Source: Streptomyces caniferus
GTDB taxonomy: Bacteria; Actinomycetota; Actinomycetes; Streptomycetales; Streptomycetaceae
Assembly: GCF_009811555.1 (NCBI RefSeq)
Contig: NZ_BLIN01000003.1
Location: 868,001-932,000 of the forward strand
Length of the DNA: 64,000 bases
Direction: 5' to 3'
The notes beneath the pieces were generated by a model. The model made no database searches. It saw only the letters and a program-made list of their open reading frames with translations, and had not been told where the DNA came from. A program made the translations under genes and the position numbers. Positions 1 to 7,982 of this stretch are shown here, piece by piece (positions within the stretch are counted from its first letter, which is position 1; each line of letters begins with the position of its first letter).

Positions 1-272
1 CCCTGGAGCGCCTGCTTGGGGAGGGTGGCCAGCGGGCGGACGTTGGCGCTGTGGACCACCTCGTCCACGCCGGGTATCTCGCCGTTCCTGATCGCGGCGC
101 GGGTGTCCGCCTCCTGGCCGCGGCTCATCTCCCGGGCCGCGGAGGGGTGGTCGCCGGGGTCGGGGGTGGCGGCCGCCGGCCCGGCCACGAGCAGGGAAGC
201 GGCGAGCCCGAGGGCCGCGGCCACCGCTTTGAGGGGTCTGCGCCGCACGCGGGGTCTGTGCAACGACGTCAC
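1..272 (-). CDS. LVIVD-repeat-type secreted protein, N-terminal part
   Basis: Only the first 90 codons are in the window; the gene continues past the left edge. The GTG start at 272 follows a strong AGGAGG ribosome site. The product begins with an Arg-rich stretch, then an Ala/Leu/Val hydrophobic segment ending around AGPAAA, a clear Sec-type signal peptide. The mature start includes the phrase GVDEVVHSANVRPLATLPK. From memory this start is typical of actinobacterial secreted beta-propellers with LVIVD repeats, but the repeats themselves lie outside the window. It is divergent from the DUF305 lipoprotein gene, a common pairing in Streptomyces. Function of the family is not established. Confidence 0.65.
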   Translation of the reverse strand, partial: MTSLHRPRVRRRPLKAVAAALGLAASLLVAGPAAATPDPGDHPSAAREMSRGQEADTRAAIRNGEIPGVDEVVHSANVRPLATLPKQALQ

Positions 273-436
273 AAGGACCTCCTGGAGTCCGTTCCGAGGT
301 GAACGGGTTTGGCCCCGGTAGTATCGCGCTGTTCATGTACATATCAATAGAAGAAAATGCGCAGGCAATGGCCGAGCGGGGCAGGTAACGACCGGGCACG
401 CCCCGACGGATGGTCCGACGGACAGGAGTGCGCACC

Positions 437-1093
437 GTGAAGCGTCCCAGGAGAGCGAGCGTCCTCGTCGCAGCCGCCGGCTGGCTGGTCATCTCCCTTG
501 CCCTGAACGGCTGTTCATCCGGGGACGACGCCGAGGCGGACCGGGCCGGCGGAGCGAAAGTGGTGGCACCGGGCAAGCCGGGCGAGCAGGCGAGGACCCT
601 CACCGCCGACGAGGCCAGGAAGGCGCGCGGCGACGACTCCCCCAACTCCGCCGACTTCGCCTACATCCAGATGATGATCCCGCACCACCGCCAGGCGTTG
701 GTGATGACGGCCCTGGCGAAGCGGTACGCCCATGACGAGCGGGTCGGACGGCTGGCCGAGCGGATCGCCGCTGGCCAGAGGCCTGAAATCGGCGCCATGG
801 AAGGCTGGTTGACCGGCTTCGGCGGGCCGCGCACGGCGGGCGGGCACCATCATCACGGGGAGATGCCCGGGATGGCGACCGGCGCCCAGCTCGCCCAACT
901 GCGGGCGGCGCGTGGCGAGAAGTTCGACGCGCTCTTCCTGAAGTTGATGATCGCGCACCATCAGGGCGCGGTGTCGATGGCCACGGAGCTGCTCTCCGGG
1001 GGCAGGAACACCCTGGCGGAGGAGATGGCCAACGAGGTCATCGCGCAGCAGAGCGCGGAGATCGGACGGATGCGGCGGATGCAGCGGGCGTAG
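437..1093 (+). CDS. DUF305-family lipoprotein, possible metal-binding
   Basis: The 218-residue product starts at GTG 437, chosen over ATG 410 because AGGAG lies 8 bases upstream. The N-terminus is a lipoprotein signal with lipobox LALNGC, so it should be anchored outside the membrane. Two copies of the DUF305 motif are visible: MMIPHHRQA in the first half and LMIAHHQGAV in the second, linked by a His/Met-rich stretch with five consecutive His. The His and Met residues suggest metal, perhaps copper, binding. That role is inferred from composition and not proven for the family. Confidence 0.85.
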   Translation: MKRPRRASVLVAAAGWLVISLALNGCSSGDDAEADRAGGAKVVAPGKPGEQARTLTADEARKARGDDSPNSADFAYIQMMIPHHRQALVMTALAKRYAHDERVGRLAERIAAGQRPEIGAMEGWLTGFGGPRTAGGHHHHGEMPGMATGAQLAQLRAARGEKFDALFLKLMIAHHQGAVSMATELLSGGRNTLAEEMANEVIAQQSAEIGRMRRMQRA

Positions 1094-1147
1094 CGGATGC
1101 GGGCGGGGCAGGTGGACGCGCGGGGCAGGTGCCCCGGCGTTCGGCCG

Positions 1148-2365
1148 TCAGCGCTTGTTGTGGCGCGGCGTCAGGAGGCCTTCGTCCCGGGCGCCGGCGA
1201 TCAGGCGGAGCGATCTTCGGCGGTTACGGCCGGTGGCGAGCATGACGGCCTGCACCGGATCGCGCCCCTCCTGCTGGGCCTGACGGTATGCGTCCGCGGC
1301 GACCCTCCGGCGCTCACCGGCCCGCGACCGGGCGAGGACGGCGGAACGGACACGCGCGGGCGGCGGAGCGGAGGCGGACGGTCCGGGCGGTCCGGACGGT
1401 CCGGGTGGCGTCGATGCGTCGGACCGGGTCGGCGTCTCGGAACCGGTCGGCGCCTGGGACGGTGTCGGCGTCTCCGCCGGCGCCGACGTCGCGGAGGGCG
1501 TCGACTCCTCGGACGACGCCGATGATTCGGGCGGCACCGGCGATGCGGAGACGGGGGCGGCCGGGGACGACGCGACGATGGCGGGCGGCGCGGACAGGAG
1601 GGGTGCGGCGAGCGAAGCGGAGGGCGCCTCGGGTGCCGGTTCGCCGGCCGGATCGGCGGACGGCTCGACGGCCGGATCAGGGGTCGGCCGCAAGGACGGT
1701 TCAGCGGTCGGTTCGGAGGTCGGTTCGGAGGCCGGCTCGGCAGCGCGTCCGGCGGACGCCCCGGCGGTCGGACCGGCGGCTGGATCGGCCGGCCCCTCTG
1801 CGGACGGCCCGGCGAGGTGGCCGGTGCCGGCACCCGGGTTCGCCTCCTGGAGCACACCGTCGCCTCGGACGCTGCCGGTCGCGTCCATGGGCCGCACCGA
1901 CGCCGCCGGTCCGGTCCGCGGCCGGTCGTCCCGTTCCGCCGAGGCGGTCGCCGGGCCCGGCTGCCGGGGTGCGGGCCGGGCCCTCCGCGGGCGCCCGGTG
2001 GCCGCCCGGAAGGCGTCGTCCAGCGGGCCCTCGATCCAGCGGGCCAGGTCGGTCAGGCCGGCGAGCGTCAGCGGCGGGTCGGCCCGTACGTCCTCGACGG
2101 TGATGTGGTCGTCGGAGACCGTCACGAGGACATCGACCCGGGCGCCGTCGGCGAAGGTCAGCCGGGCGCTGCACCAGGGGCCCAGCGGATCGAGCCGGGG
2201 CAGCGGGCATCCGGGGCCGTGGCGTCCGGCGGGATCGTCCGGGGCTGCGGGGTCGGGGGCGGGCGCGGCCGAGCCGTGCGCCCGCAGCTCCCACGTGGGC
2301 CACTCCAATGGCGCGCCCTGGGCTTCATATCGGTGATTAACGGTATAAAAGTCACTTTCCGACAC
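1148..2365 (-). CDS. DUF6214-like conserved protein with long Pro/Ser/Thr-rich tail
   Basis: This 405-residue protein starts at GTG 2365. Residues 1 to about 125 look folded and include WPTWELRAHG and LTFADGARVDVLVTVSDDHI. Residues about 130-340 are low complexity (Ala, Pro, Ser, Thr, Glu) with degenerate EPxSEPT-like repeats. A basic tail of about 65 residues (VAADAYRQAQQEGRDPVQAV, then RNRRRSLRLIAGARDEG) resembles small DNA-associated helices. I believe it matches a Streptomyces family of unknown function (DUF6214), from memory only. No ribosome site is clear. It stands alone between DUF305 and fprA. Confidence 0.65.
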   Translation of the reverse strand: MSESDFYTVNHRYEAQGAPLEWPTWELRAHGSAAPAPDPAAPDDPAGRHGPGCPLPRLDPLGPWCSARLTFADGARVDVLVTVSDDHITVEDVRADPPLTLAGLTDLARWIEGPLDDAFRAATGRPRRARPAPRQPGPATASAERDDRPRTGPAASVRPMDATGSVRGDGVLQEANPGAGTGHLAGPSAEGPADPAAGPTAGASAGRAAEPASEPTSEPTAEPSLRPTPDPAVEPSADPAGEPAPEAPSASLAAPLLSAPPAIVASSPAAPVSASPVPPESSASSEESTPSATSAPAETPTPSQAPTGSETPTRSDASTPPGPSGPPGPSASAPPPARVRSAVLARSRAGERRRVAADAYRQAQQEGRDPVQAVMLATGRNRRRSLRLIAGARDEGLLTPRHNKR

Positions 2366-2501
2366 ATTGAAAACCTAGCCCCCCGCTCACCCGGCCCAGT
2401 AGCGCGGCACGCTCATCCCACCGGGAGCAACCCCGATAGCGCATCTCCCGTCGCGCGCCTGCCGGTGCGATCCTGGGGGTATCCCGCGGAAGGGGCCACT
2501 C

Positions 2502-3890
2502 GTGCTTCGTGTCGCAGTGATCGGTTCAGGACCCAGCGGCGTCTACACCGCCCAGTCCCTGATCGAGCAGCAGACCGTCCCGGACATCGAGGTGTACGTC
2601 CTGGACCGGCTGCCCTGCCCGTACGGTCTGGTGCGCTACGGCGTCGCCCCGGACCACGAGAAGATCAAATCGCTGCAGAACAACCTGCGGACGGTGTTGG
2701 AGCACCCCAGGGTGCGCTTCCTGGGCAATGTCGAGGTGGGGGCGCCGGGGCTGGGCGTCGAGGAACTGCGGGAGATCTTCGATGCGGTGGTGTTCTGCGT
2801 GGGCGCCGCCACCGACCGGCATCTGGGCATCCCCGGCGAGGAGCTGCCCGGCAGTCATCCGGCGACCGAGTTCGTCGCCTGGTACAGCGCCCATCCCGAT
2901 GCGGCCGCGGTCCGTTTCACCCTCGCGGCACGGTCCGCCCTCGTGATCGGGGTGGGGAACGTGGCGGTGGACGTGGCGCGGATGCTCTCCCGCGGTGCCG
3001 CCGAGCTCGCCGCCACCGATATGCCGCAGGGTCCGCTCGGCGCACTCGCGGACAGCCGCGTCGAGGATGTCTGGATGGTCGGCAGACGCGGCCCCTCCCA
3101 GGCCAAGTTCACCACCAAGGAGCTGCGGGAGCTGGGCTCCCTGCCGGATACGGACCTCTGCGTCCGGCCCGAGGAGCTGGCGCTGGATCCGGCGTACCGG
3201 GATCCGGGCGAGCTGCCCGCGGTGGGGCGGCGCAATGTCGAGGTGCTGCGCGGCTGGGCGGAGCGGGCGACGGAACGGGCGGCGTCAGGCCCGGAGGCGG
3301 GGGCCGCCGGCCCTCGGCGCCGTATTCATCTGCGGTTCTTCCTGCGGCCGGTCGAGGTGCTCGGGGATGCCTCCGGGGTACGCGGGGTCCGGTTCGAGCG
3401 GACGGCTCCGGACGGGCACGGCGGGGTGACGGGCACCGGTGAATTCGAGGACATCGAGGGGCAGTTGGTGCTGCGTTCGGTGGGCTACCGGGGGACGCCG
3501 CAGCCGGGCCTGCCGTTCGACGAGAGGACCGGGACGGTGCCGCACCGGGCGGGGCGGGTGCTGCGGGACGGCGCGCCGCTGCCCGGTGTGTACGTGGCGG
3601 GCTGGATCAAGCGGGGCCCCACGGGGGTGATCGGCACCAACCGGCCGTGCGCCAAGGAGACGGCGCAGTCACTGCTGGCCGACGCCCCCGCTCTCGCGGA
3701 GCGCGGCGCGGGCGAGGATCCGGTGGTCGCGCTGACCCGGGCGGGGCAGCGGCCGGTCCCGTGGCCTGGGTGGCTGGCCATCGAGGCCGCCGAGGCGGAG
3801 TGGGGCCGCGGACTGGGGCGCGGCACCGTCAAACTGCCGGACTGGGCGGGGTTGTTGGCGGCGGCGGGGTCGGCGGACCCGACCCGCTGA
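2502..3890 (+). CDS. fprA: FprA-type ferredoxin/flavodoxin-NADP+ reductase
   Basis: The 462-residue FAD/NADP oxidoreductase belongs to the adrenodoxin-reductase family and moves electrons between NADPH and small iron-sulfur or flavin carriers in the cytoplasm. The FAD-binding GSGPSG motif is at residues 8-13, followed by the family signature CPYGLVRYGVAPDHEKIK. The NADP-binding region has GVGNVAVDVAR near residue 150, and the C-terminus has GWIKRGPTGVIGTNR. Length matches mycobacterial FprA. The GTG start follows AAGGGG. It could supply electrons to the P450s of the cluster downstream, but its position 43 kb away gives no support for that. Confidence 0.93.
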   Translation: MLRVAVIGSGPSGVYTAQSLIEQQTVPDIEVYVLDRLPCPYGLVRYGVAPDHEKIKSLQNNLRTVLEHPRVRFLGNVEVGAPGLGVEELREIFDAVVFCVGAATDRHLGIPGEELPGSHPATEFVAWYSAHPDAAAVRFTLAARSALVIGVGNVAVDVARMLSRGAAELAATDMPQGPLGALADSRVEDVWMVGRRGPSQAKFTTKELRELGSLPDTDLCVRPEELALDPAYRDPGELPAVGRRNVEVLRGWAERATERAASGPEAGAAGPRRRIHLRFFLRPVEVLGDASGVRGVRFERTAPDGHGGVTGTGEFEDIEGQLVLRSVGYRGTPQPGLPFDERTGTVPHRAGRVLRDGAPLPGVYVAGWIKRGPTGVIGTNRPCAKETAQSLLADAPALAERGAGEDPVVALTRAGQRPVPWPGWLAIEAAEAEWGRGLGRGTVKLPDWAGLLAAAGSADPTR

Positions 3891-4047
3891 ATCCACTGGC
3901 GGGCCGGTGCGCCAGGTTCCGGTCCGCCGATCACTGGTCCGCCGGCCCACCGGGCTGCTGCCGGCCCACCGGCCTGTCGGCCCACCGCCCCGGAGCCGCC
4001 CCGGCACCCCCGGGGGCGCCGACCCTCCCGGCCGCCCCGGCACCCCG

Positions 4048-4183
4048 CTACTCCTCCCTGAGGCGGCCCGCCTGCAGGTCCGCCGCCCGGAGCACGCCGT
4101 CGATCAGGCCGGGGAAGAGCGCCTCCAGATCGTCCCGCCGCAGCCCGTTCATCTTGGCCGTGCCGCGGTAGAGCTGCTGGACC
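4048..4183 (-). pseudogene. ArsR-family regulator, 3' fragment only
   Basis: This fragment encodes the last ~45 residues of an ArsR regulator, including QQLYRGTAKMNGLRR and ending LQAGRLREE before a TAG stop. It is nearly the same as the C-terminus of the intact gene at 6196-6567. Upstream of codon QQ the similarity ends abruptly and the reading becomes unrelated. There is no DNA-binding domain, so it is not functional. It marks the left edge of the island. Confidence 0.8.
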
Positions 4184-4265
4184 GTTCCGAACCGCCTCTG
4201 GATCATCAGGTGACCCAAATTGCCTCTGGCCTGCGTTTTCTACAGGCGGGCCATATCGTCACCTC

Positions 4266-4511
4266 ATGGACTTCAACATCACGGCGGAAGAGGAAGCGCT
4301 CCTGATCCGCGTCGCCGCGCAGCTCCGCGCCGGCCACTCTCCCACTGACGACAGCCTGGCAGACGAGCTGGGCGACGAGGTCCGTCCGCGGCTCCAGGCG
4401 CTCCTGCACAAGGGCTGGCTCATCGTCGACGCAGATCGCTCCCTGACACTCTCCAGGGTCGCTCAGGCGGCTCTCTCCAGCCGACGAGACGTCGGGGGCG
4501 CGGAGGCATGA
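4266..4511 (+). CDS. Small protein of unknown function
   Basis: The 81-residue product begins MDFNITAEEEALLIRVAAQL and is mostly charged and helical, with DELGDEVRPRLQALLHKGW in the middle. It has no signal peptide or membrane segment. The pattern of a helix pair followed by a strand-like LIVDADRSLTLS segment could be a small winged-helix fold, but this is a guess. No clear ribosome site precedes ATG 4266. A perfect terminator hairpin starts three bases after the stop, which supports real transcription. It lies inside the decayed island. Confidence 0.5.
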   Translation: MDFNITAEEEALLIRVAAQLRAGHSPTDDSLADELGDEVRPRLQALLHKGWLIVDADRSLTLSRVAQAALSSRRDVGGAEA

Positions 4512-4513
4512 GA

Positions 4514-4545
4514 AAGCCCCGTCCGCGGGTGCACGGACGGGGCTT
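4514..4545 (+). terminator. Rho-independent terminator hairpin
   Basis: A 12-bp perfect stem (AAGCCCCGTCCG with CGGACGGGGCTT) surrounds an 8-base loop directly after the gene ending at 4511. It could also serve the convergent 44-codon gene that ends at 4558. Confidence 0.8.
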
Positions 4546-4557
4546 CGGGGTGCGGCG

Positions 4558-4692
4558 TTACTCGGCCTTGCGGAGCTCAGGGTCGGGGATGATGAACCCT
4601 CGAACAGGGGCTGTCCCCTCCTGCTCCTCTTCCTGAGCCTCCCGGTAGGCAGCCACCAGAGCGGCGTACCGGCTATTGATCAACTCAGCCAT
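4558..4692 (-). CDS. 44-residue small protein, unknown function
   Basis: An ATG start at 4692 is preceded by AGGAGG with a four-base spacer, an ideal ribosome site. The product begins MAELINSRYAALVAAYREAQ, continues with a Glu-rich patch, and ends IIPDPELRKAE. It looks helical and acidic. The start overlaps the end of the upstream remnant gene, so the two were once co-transcribed. The gene is convergent with the 81-residue gene and shares its terminator. I do not recognise it. Confidence 0.55.
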   Translation of the reverse strand: MAELINSRYAALVAAYREAQEEEQEGTAPVRGFIIPDPELRKAE

Positions 4693-5108
4693 GGGGCCTC
4701 CTGTCGACGCTCCGAGTGTGGCAGACGCCGGCTACGGCTTGTCCCGGCACGGCGGACGCGGGTCGGCATGGGCTTGATGGGGCCAGCGTCCGACGGGGAG
4801 TGCTGGCACTTCGCCGTGACGCTGATCAACTCGTCGTCGGATGGGGCGCGCCACAGTTCCTCGTCGACGTCGTATCCGCGGGCACGGATGACGTCCTGTG
4901 TGCGCTCCAGGATCGTCGGGTCGTAGTTATCCGGGGCGTACCCGGGGTAGTGGTGTACGAACTCCCCGAGCGACGCGCACAGCTCCTCGTACACCTTCGT
5001 GTGGAGGATGAGCGCGTGCCACCCTTCGTCGACGACGCGCGACGGAGCGAGCGGGGCGTCAGGCGTGGTCGCGCAGGCGACTACGAACTTAAGCCCCTCA
5101 TCCGCGAT
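4680..5108 (-). pseudogene. 5'-truncated member of a conserved actinobacterial family (glycine-rich-domain-like)
   Basis: The frame reads DEGLKFVVACATTPDAPL, then VVDEGWHALILHTKVYEELC, FVHHYPGYAPDNYDPTI and SVTAKCQHSPSD. Phrases like DEGWHALILHT and VAAKCQH are, from memory, signatures of a common Streptomyces family found beside XRE regulators. The frame stays open upstream to about 5108 but has no ATG or GTG before 4994, and the expected N-terminal ~40 residues are absent. A shortened protein from GTG 4994 (104 residues) is possible. I read it as a 5'-truncated remnant. Confidence 0.55.
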
Positions 5109-5118
5109 GCGCTGTGGA

Positions 5119-5337
5119 TCACGCCTTCCGCCCCTTCCGCTTGGGCGGGTGCGGGTGCTTCGCGATCTCGTTGCTTGCAGTAGCGGCGTCAGCGAGCCTG
5201 TTCTGCTCGCGCGCTACCTGGCGCTGACGGGCCAGTGCGCCGCAGACATCGCAGCCGGCAGCCGGTTCCGCATCCAGATCCCCCAACGGGTCCGGCAGGT
5301 GTACCGGCGGTGTCAGTGTTCTCTACCGTTCGGTCAT
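5119..5337 (-). pseudogene. Small CxxC protein gene stopped by an amber codon at codon 5
   Basis: From ATG 5337, behind GGAG, the frame reads M-T-E-R-stop (TAG, 5325-5323), then continues in the same frame for 67 codons to TGA at 5119. The continued product contains PPVHLPDPLGDLDAE, GCDVCGALARQRQ and a very basic tail ending PPKRKGRKA. CDVC followed by a helical basic tail matches, from memory, a frequent Streptomyces small protein beside XRE regulators. One C-to-T change (CAG to TAG) would explain the stop. It is divergent from the broken XRE gene. Confidence 0.55.
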
Positions 5338-5446
5338 GCTCCGAATATCGGGTGGCACACGGGACGTTGGTACACCCATAGCCGGGACGGAGTGCCCACT
5401 TCAGCACTATCGTCCGAAGAGGGCCAAACGTCCCAAGGGAGAGACT

Positions 5447-6185
5447 TGAATACTGCACTCAAGGACGCTATGGAGCGGCCGGTGTCCGACCGCATCAGCC
5501 AGCACTTAAAGTTGGGGTGGATCACAAGACCGTTTCGAGGTGGCTGACCTACCCCGAGCGCGCCCCGCGGGAAGGGACACGGGCGAGCGTCGGCCAGGCG
5601 TGAGGAGTGGACCCCGTGACCCCGTGGCCGAAGTCGGTCCAGTCCCGCGTGAAAACCGGTCATGACCGGGAGATCGTCGCGGCGTACCCGTTCCGCAGCT
5701 CCGCACCTACCTCCCTCTGGGCTTCCCTCATTGACGGAGCATCCCAGGACCTCACGTTTGCCGGATATACGAACTACTTCCTGTGGCAGCAGCATCCGCG
5801 GCTCGGGACGCGCCTTGCAGTAAAGGCCGACCACGGGGCCCGCGTCCGCTTCCTCGTAGGCGACCCCGAGTCGGAGGTGACGACGAAGCGGGAAGAGGTG
5901 GAGGGCGTACCGCTGACCGTCAGTACGCGCATCAAGATCACACTCGATGCGCTGGCGAAGATGGGCCGGCACGATGGTGTCGAGGCCCGCTTCAGCGATC
6001 AACACATCGCACTGTCCGTCTTTCTGTTCGATGACCAGATGCTCGTTACACCGCATATCGCATCGCTGCTGGGCGACGAGTCCCCCATGCTCCACCTCCG
6101 CCGACCGGAGGACGATGGGCTGTACGACCGGTTCGCGTCCCACGTTGCGGCACTGTGGGAGGAAGGCCGGCCAGCGGAGCTGTAG
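5447..6185 (+). pseudogene. XRE-family regulator broken by frameshifts
   Basis: A TTG start at 5447 behind GGGAGA gives NTALKDAMERPVSDRI and then runs into a stop. The recognition-helix region GVDHKTVSRWLTYPERAPRE is in a second frame. The C-terminal domain (from about 5607: WPKSVQSRVKTGHDREIV, then TSLWASLIDGASQDLTFAGY) is intact in a third frame and ends at 6185. At least two frameshifts separate the helix-turn-helix from the ligand domain, so no full regulator can be made. The 192-residue ORF from GTG 5607 may still be expressed alone. Family assignment is from memory. Confidence 0.75.
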
Positions 6186-6195
6186 CCGGAACGCA

Positions 6196-6567
6196 CTACT
6201 CCTCCCCGAGGCGGCCGGCCTGCAGATCGGCCGCCCGGAGCACGCCGTCGACGAGGCCGGGGAAGAGCGCCTCCAGGTCGGCCCGGCGCAGCCCGTTCAT
6301 CTTGGCCGTGCCGCGGTAGAGCTGCTGGATGACGCCGTATTCGCGCAGCACCCTGAAGTGGTGGGTGCAGGTCGACTTGCTGACCGGGAGTTCGATGTCC
6401 GCGCAGTTCAGCTCGCCCTCGGCGGCCGCCAGGGCGCAGACGATCCGCAGACGCACCGGGTCGGCGAGCGCATGCAGCACCTCGGCCAGCCGGATGTCCT
6501 CACGGGCCGGGTGCTCCAGCGACCGGGAACCCGAAGGGGCCCGCGTGGGGGTCGTATCGGTCGGCAT
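6196..6567 (-). CDS. ArsR-family transcriptional repressor
   Basis: This 123-residue winged-helix repressor starts at ATG 6567; GGAG sits five bases upstream, too close for the GTG at 6570. The helix-turn-helix spans EVLHALADPVRLRIVCALA to SKSTCTHHFRVLREYGVI. The end is LRAADLQAGRLGEE. It is divergent from the Old Yellow Enzyme gene, and the 160-base gap holds two identical-arm palindromes, so it very likely represses that gene and itself. Cys in NCADIE and STCTHH could sense electrophiles or thiol oxidation, which would suit regulation of an ene-reductase; this is inference. Confidence 0.85.
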   Translation of the reverse strand: MPTDTTPTRAPSGSRSLEHPAREDIRLAEVLHALADPVRLRIVCALAAAEGELNCADIELPVSKSTCTHHFRVLREYGVIQQLYRGTAKMNGLRRADLEALFPGLVDGVLRAADLQAGRLGEE

Positions 6568-6630
6568 CACGACTCCTGACTCGTCCTGCGGGGCTCGGTG
6601 TGGCCTGGCGCGCCGCCCGCCCGCTCATTG

Positions 6631-6646
6631 TACGAGAAGCATCGTA
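6631..6646. promoter_or_regulatory. Operator 1, TACGA-N6-TCGTA
   Basis: This perfect inverted repeat (TACGA, six bases, TCGTA) lies between the divergent ArsR and oxidoreductase genes. The same arms and spacing recur at 6665, 34 bases on (about three helical turns). The pair is the probable binding site of the ArsR repressor. Confidence 0.7.
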
Positions 6647-6648
6647 GT

Positions 6649-6680
6649 TTGACATCCACCGTAGTACGACACCTATCGTA
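6649..6680 (+). promoter_or_regulatory. Promoter with operator 2 over the -10 region
   Basis: TTGACA at 6649-6654 and TATCGT at 6674-6679 form a -35/-10 pair with a 19-base gap, pointing at the oxidoreductase gene. Operator 2, the perfect TACGA-N6-TCGTA at 6665-6680, covers the -10 element, so bound repressor would block RNA polymerase. Confidence 0.6.
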
Positions 6681-6731
6681 TGAGTGCGGGGCCGGCCGGC
6701 ACCCGTTCGCCTTCACGTACAGGAGCCCACC

Positions 6732-7835
6732 GTGAGCGCACTCTTCGAGCCCCTCACCCTTCGCTCGCTGACCGTCCCGAACCGTCTCTGGATGGCGCCC
6801 ATGTGCCAGTACTCCGCGGCTCCCGAGGGCCCTGCGGAAGGGGCGCCCGGCGACTGGCACTTCCAGCACCTGGCCGCGCGGGCGGCGGGCGGCACCGGCC
6901 TCATCCTCACGGAGGCCACCGCGGTGAGCCCCGAGGGTCGCATCAGCCCGTACGACCTCGGCCTGTGGAACGACACCCAGACCGAGGCGTTCCGGCGCAT
7001 CACCGGCTTCCTCAAGGACCAGGGCACCACCCCGGGAATCCAGATCGCTCATGCGGGCCGCAAGGCGTCGACCGAGCGCACCTGGGTGAACCGTGGCGCG
7101 CCGGTCCTCCCTGGTCAGCGGCACGGCTGGGAGCCGGTCGGGCCCAGCCCGGTGCCGTTCGGCGAGGGGTTCGCGGCACCCGCGGAGCTGACCGTGGCGC
7201 AGATCGGCGAGATCGTCGCGCAGTTCCGCGCGACGGCGCGGCGGGCGCTGGCGGCCGGCTTCGAGGTGGCGGAGATCCACGGTGCGCACGGCTACCTGAT
7301 CAACCAGTTCCTCTCGCCCTTCACCAACCTGCGCACCGACGAGTACGGCGGCTCGTACGAGAACCGGACGCGGTTCGCCCTGGAGGTCGTGGACGCCGTG
7401 CGGGAGGTCTGGCCCGACGAACTGCCGGTCTTCTTCCGGATCTCGGCGACCGACTGGCTCACCGAGGACGAGAGCGACGAGCGCGAGGGCTGGACGGCCG
7501 ACGACACCGTGCGCTTCGCCCGCGAGCTGCGCGCGCACGGGATCGACCTGCTGGACACCTCCACGGGCGGCAACGCGCCGGACGCGAAGATCACCGCGGG
7601 TCCCGGCTACCAGGTGCCGTTCGCCGAGCGGGTCAAGAAGGAGAGCGGCCTCGCGGTGGGCGCCGTCGGCCTGATCACCGAGGCGCGGCAGGCCGAGAAG
7701 ATCATCGCGGACGGGCAGGCCGACGCCGTGCTGCTCGGCCGTGAACTCCTGCGGTCCCCCAGCTTCGCGCAGCACGCGGCACGGGAACTGGGGGCGCACC
7801 TCACCGGGCCGCAGCAGTACCACCGGGCCGTCTGA
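6732..7835 (+). CDS. Old Yellow Enzyme family NADH:flavin oxidoreductase (YqjM-like)
   Basis: The 367-residue FMN-dependent ene-reductase reduces activated C=C bonds with NAD(P)H. GTG 6732 is preceded by AGGAG. Family features are clear: MAPMCQYSA near residue 20 (YqjM class), GIQIAHAGRKAS, EIHGAHGYLINQFLSP with its catalytic His pair, the TDEYGGSYENR signature, and a C-terminal AVLLGRELLRSP FMN phosphate-binding segment. It is divergent from the ArsR repressor and its promoter overlaps the palindromic operator, so it is probably induced by a reactive enone, quinone or thiol stress. It is not obviously linked to the polyketide cluster 9 kb away. Confidence 0.93.
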   Translation: MSALFEPLTLRSLTVPNRLWMAPMCQYSAAPEGPAEGAPGDWHFQHLAARAAGGTGLILTEATAVSPEGRISPYDLGLWNDTQTEAFRRITGFLKDQGTTPGIQIAHAGRKASTERTWVNRGAPVLPGQRHGWEPVGPSPVPFGEGFAAPAELTVAQIGEIVAQFRATARRALAAGFEVAEIHGAHGYLINQFLSPFTNLRTDEYGGSYENRTRFALEVVDAVREVWPDELPVFFRISATDWLTEDESDEREGWTADDTVRFARELRAHGIDLLDTSTGGNAPDAKITAGPGYQVPFAERVKKESGLAVGAVGLITEARQAEKIIADGQADAVLLGRELLRSPSFAQHAARELGAHLTGPQQYHRAV

Positions 7836-7982
7836 GGCCCTCGGCGAGGGCGCGCGGCAGCCGTGGCAGGAGCGGGTGCCGCACCGTCCGACCTGGGGGG
7901 ATACGTTCCGGGACGCCGTTGTCAGTGGGCGGGTGCAGACTTGCCCTTGTCTGAGACAACGGCGTCCCGGAGGTGTTCCGGC

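Larger units (their letters stand above)
4048..6331. mobile_element. Decayed insertion island bounded by duplicated ArsR 3' ends
   Basis: The last ~135 bases of the ArsR gene at 6196-6331 recur in the same orientation at 4048-4183 with about ten mismatches. The 2 kb between holds a small gene of unknown role, a 44-codon gene and three broken genes of a kind common in Streptomyces accessory islands (XRE regulator and companions). A duplicated 3' gene end is the usual footprint of an integrative element that replaces the end of its target gene. No integrase or transposase remains, so the element type cannot be named. A tandem duplication with later insertion is the alternative. Confidence 0.4.

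Noticed and set aside
1097..1525. Arg/Gly-rich plus-strand ORFs around 1.1-2.3 kb
   Set aside because: They are reverse shadows of the Pro/Ser/Thr-rich DUF6214-like gene.
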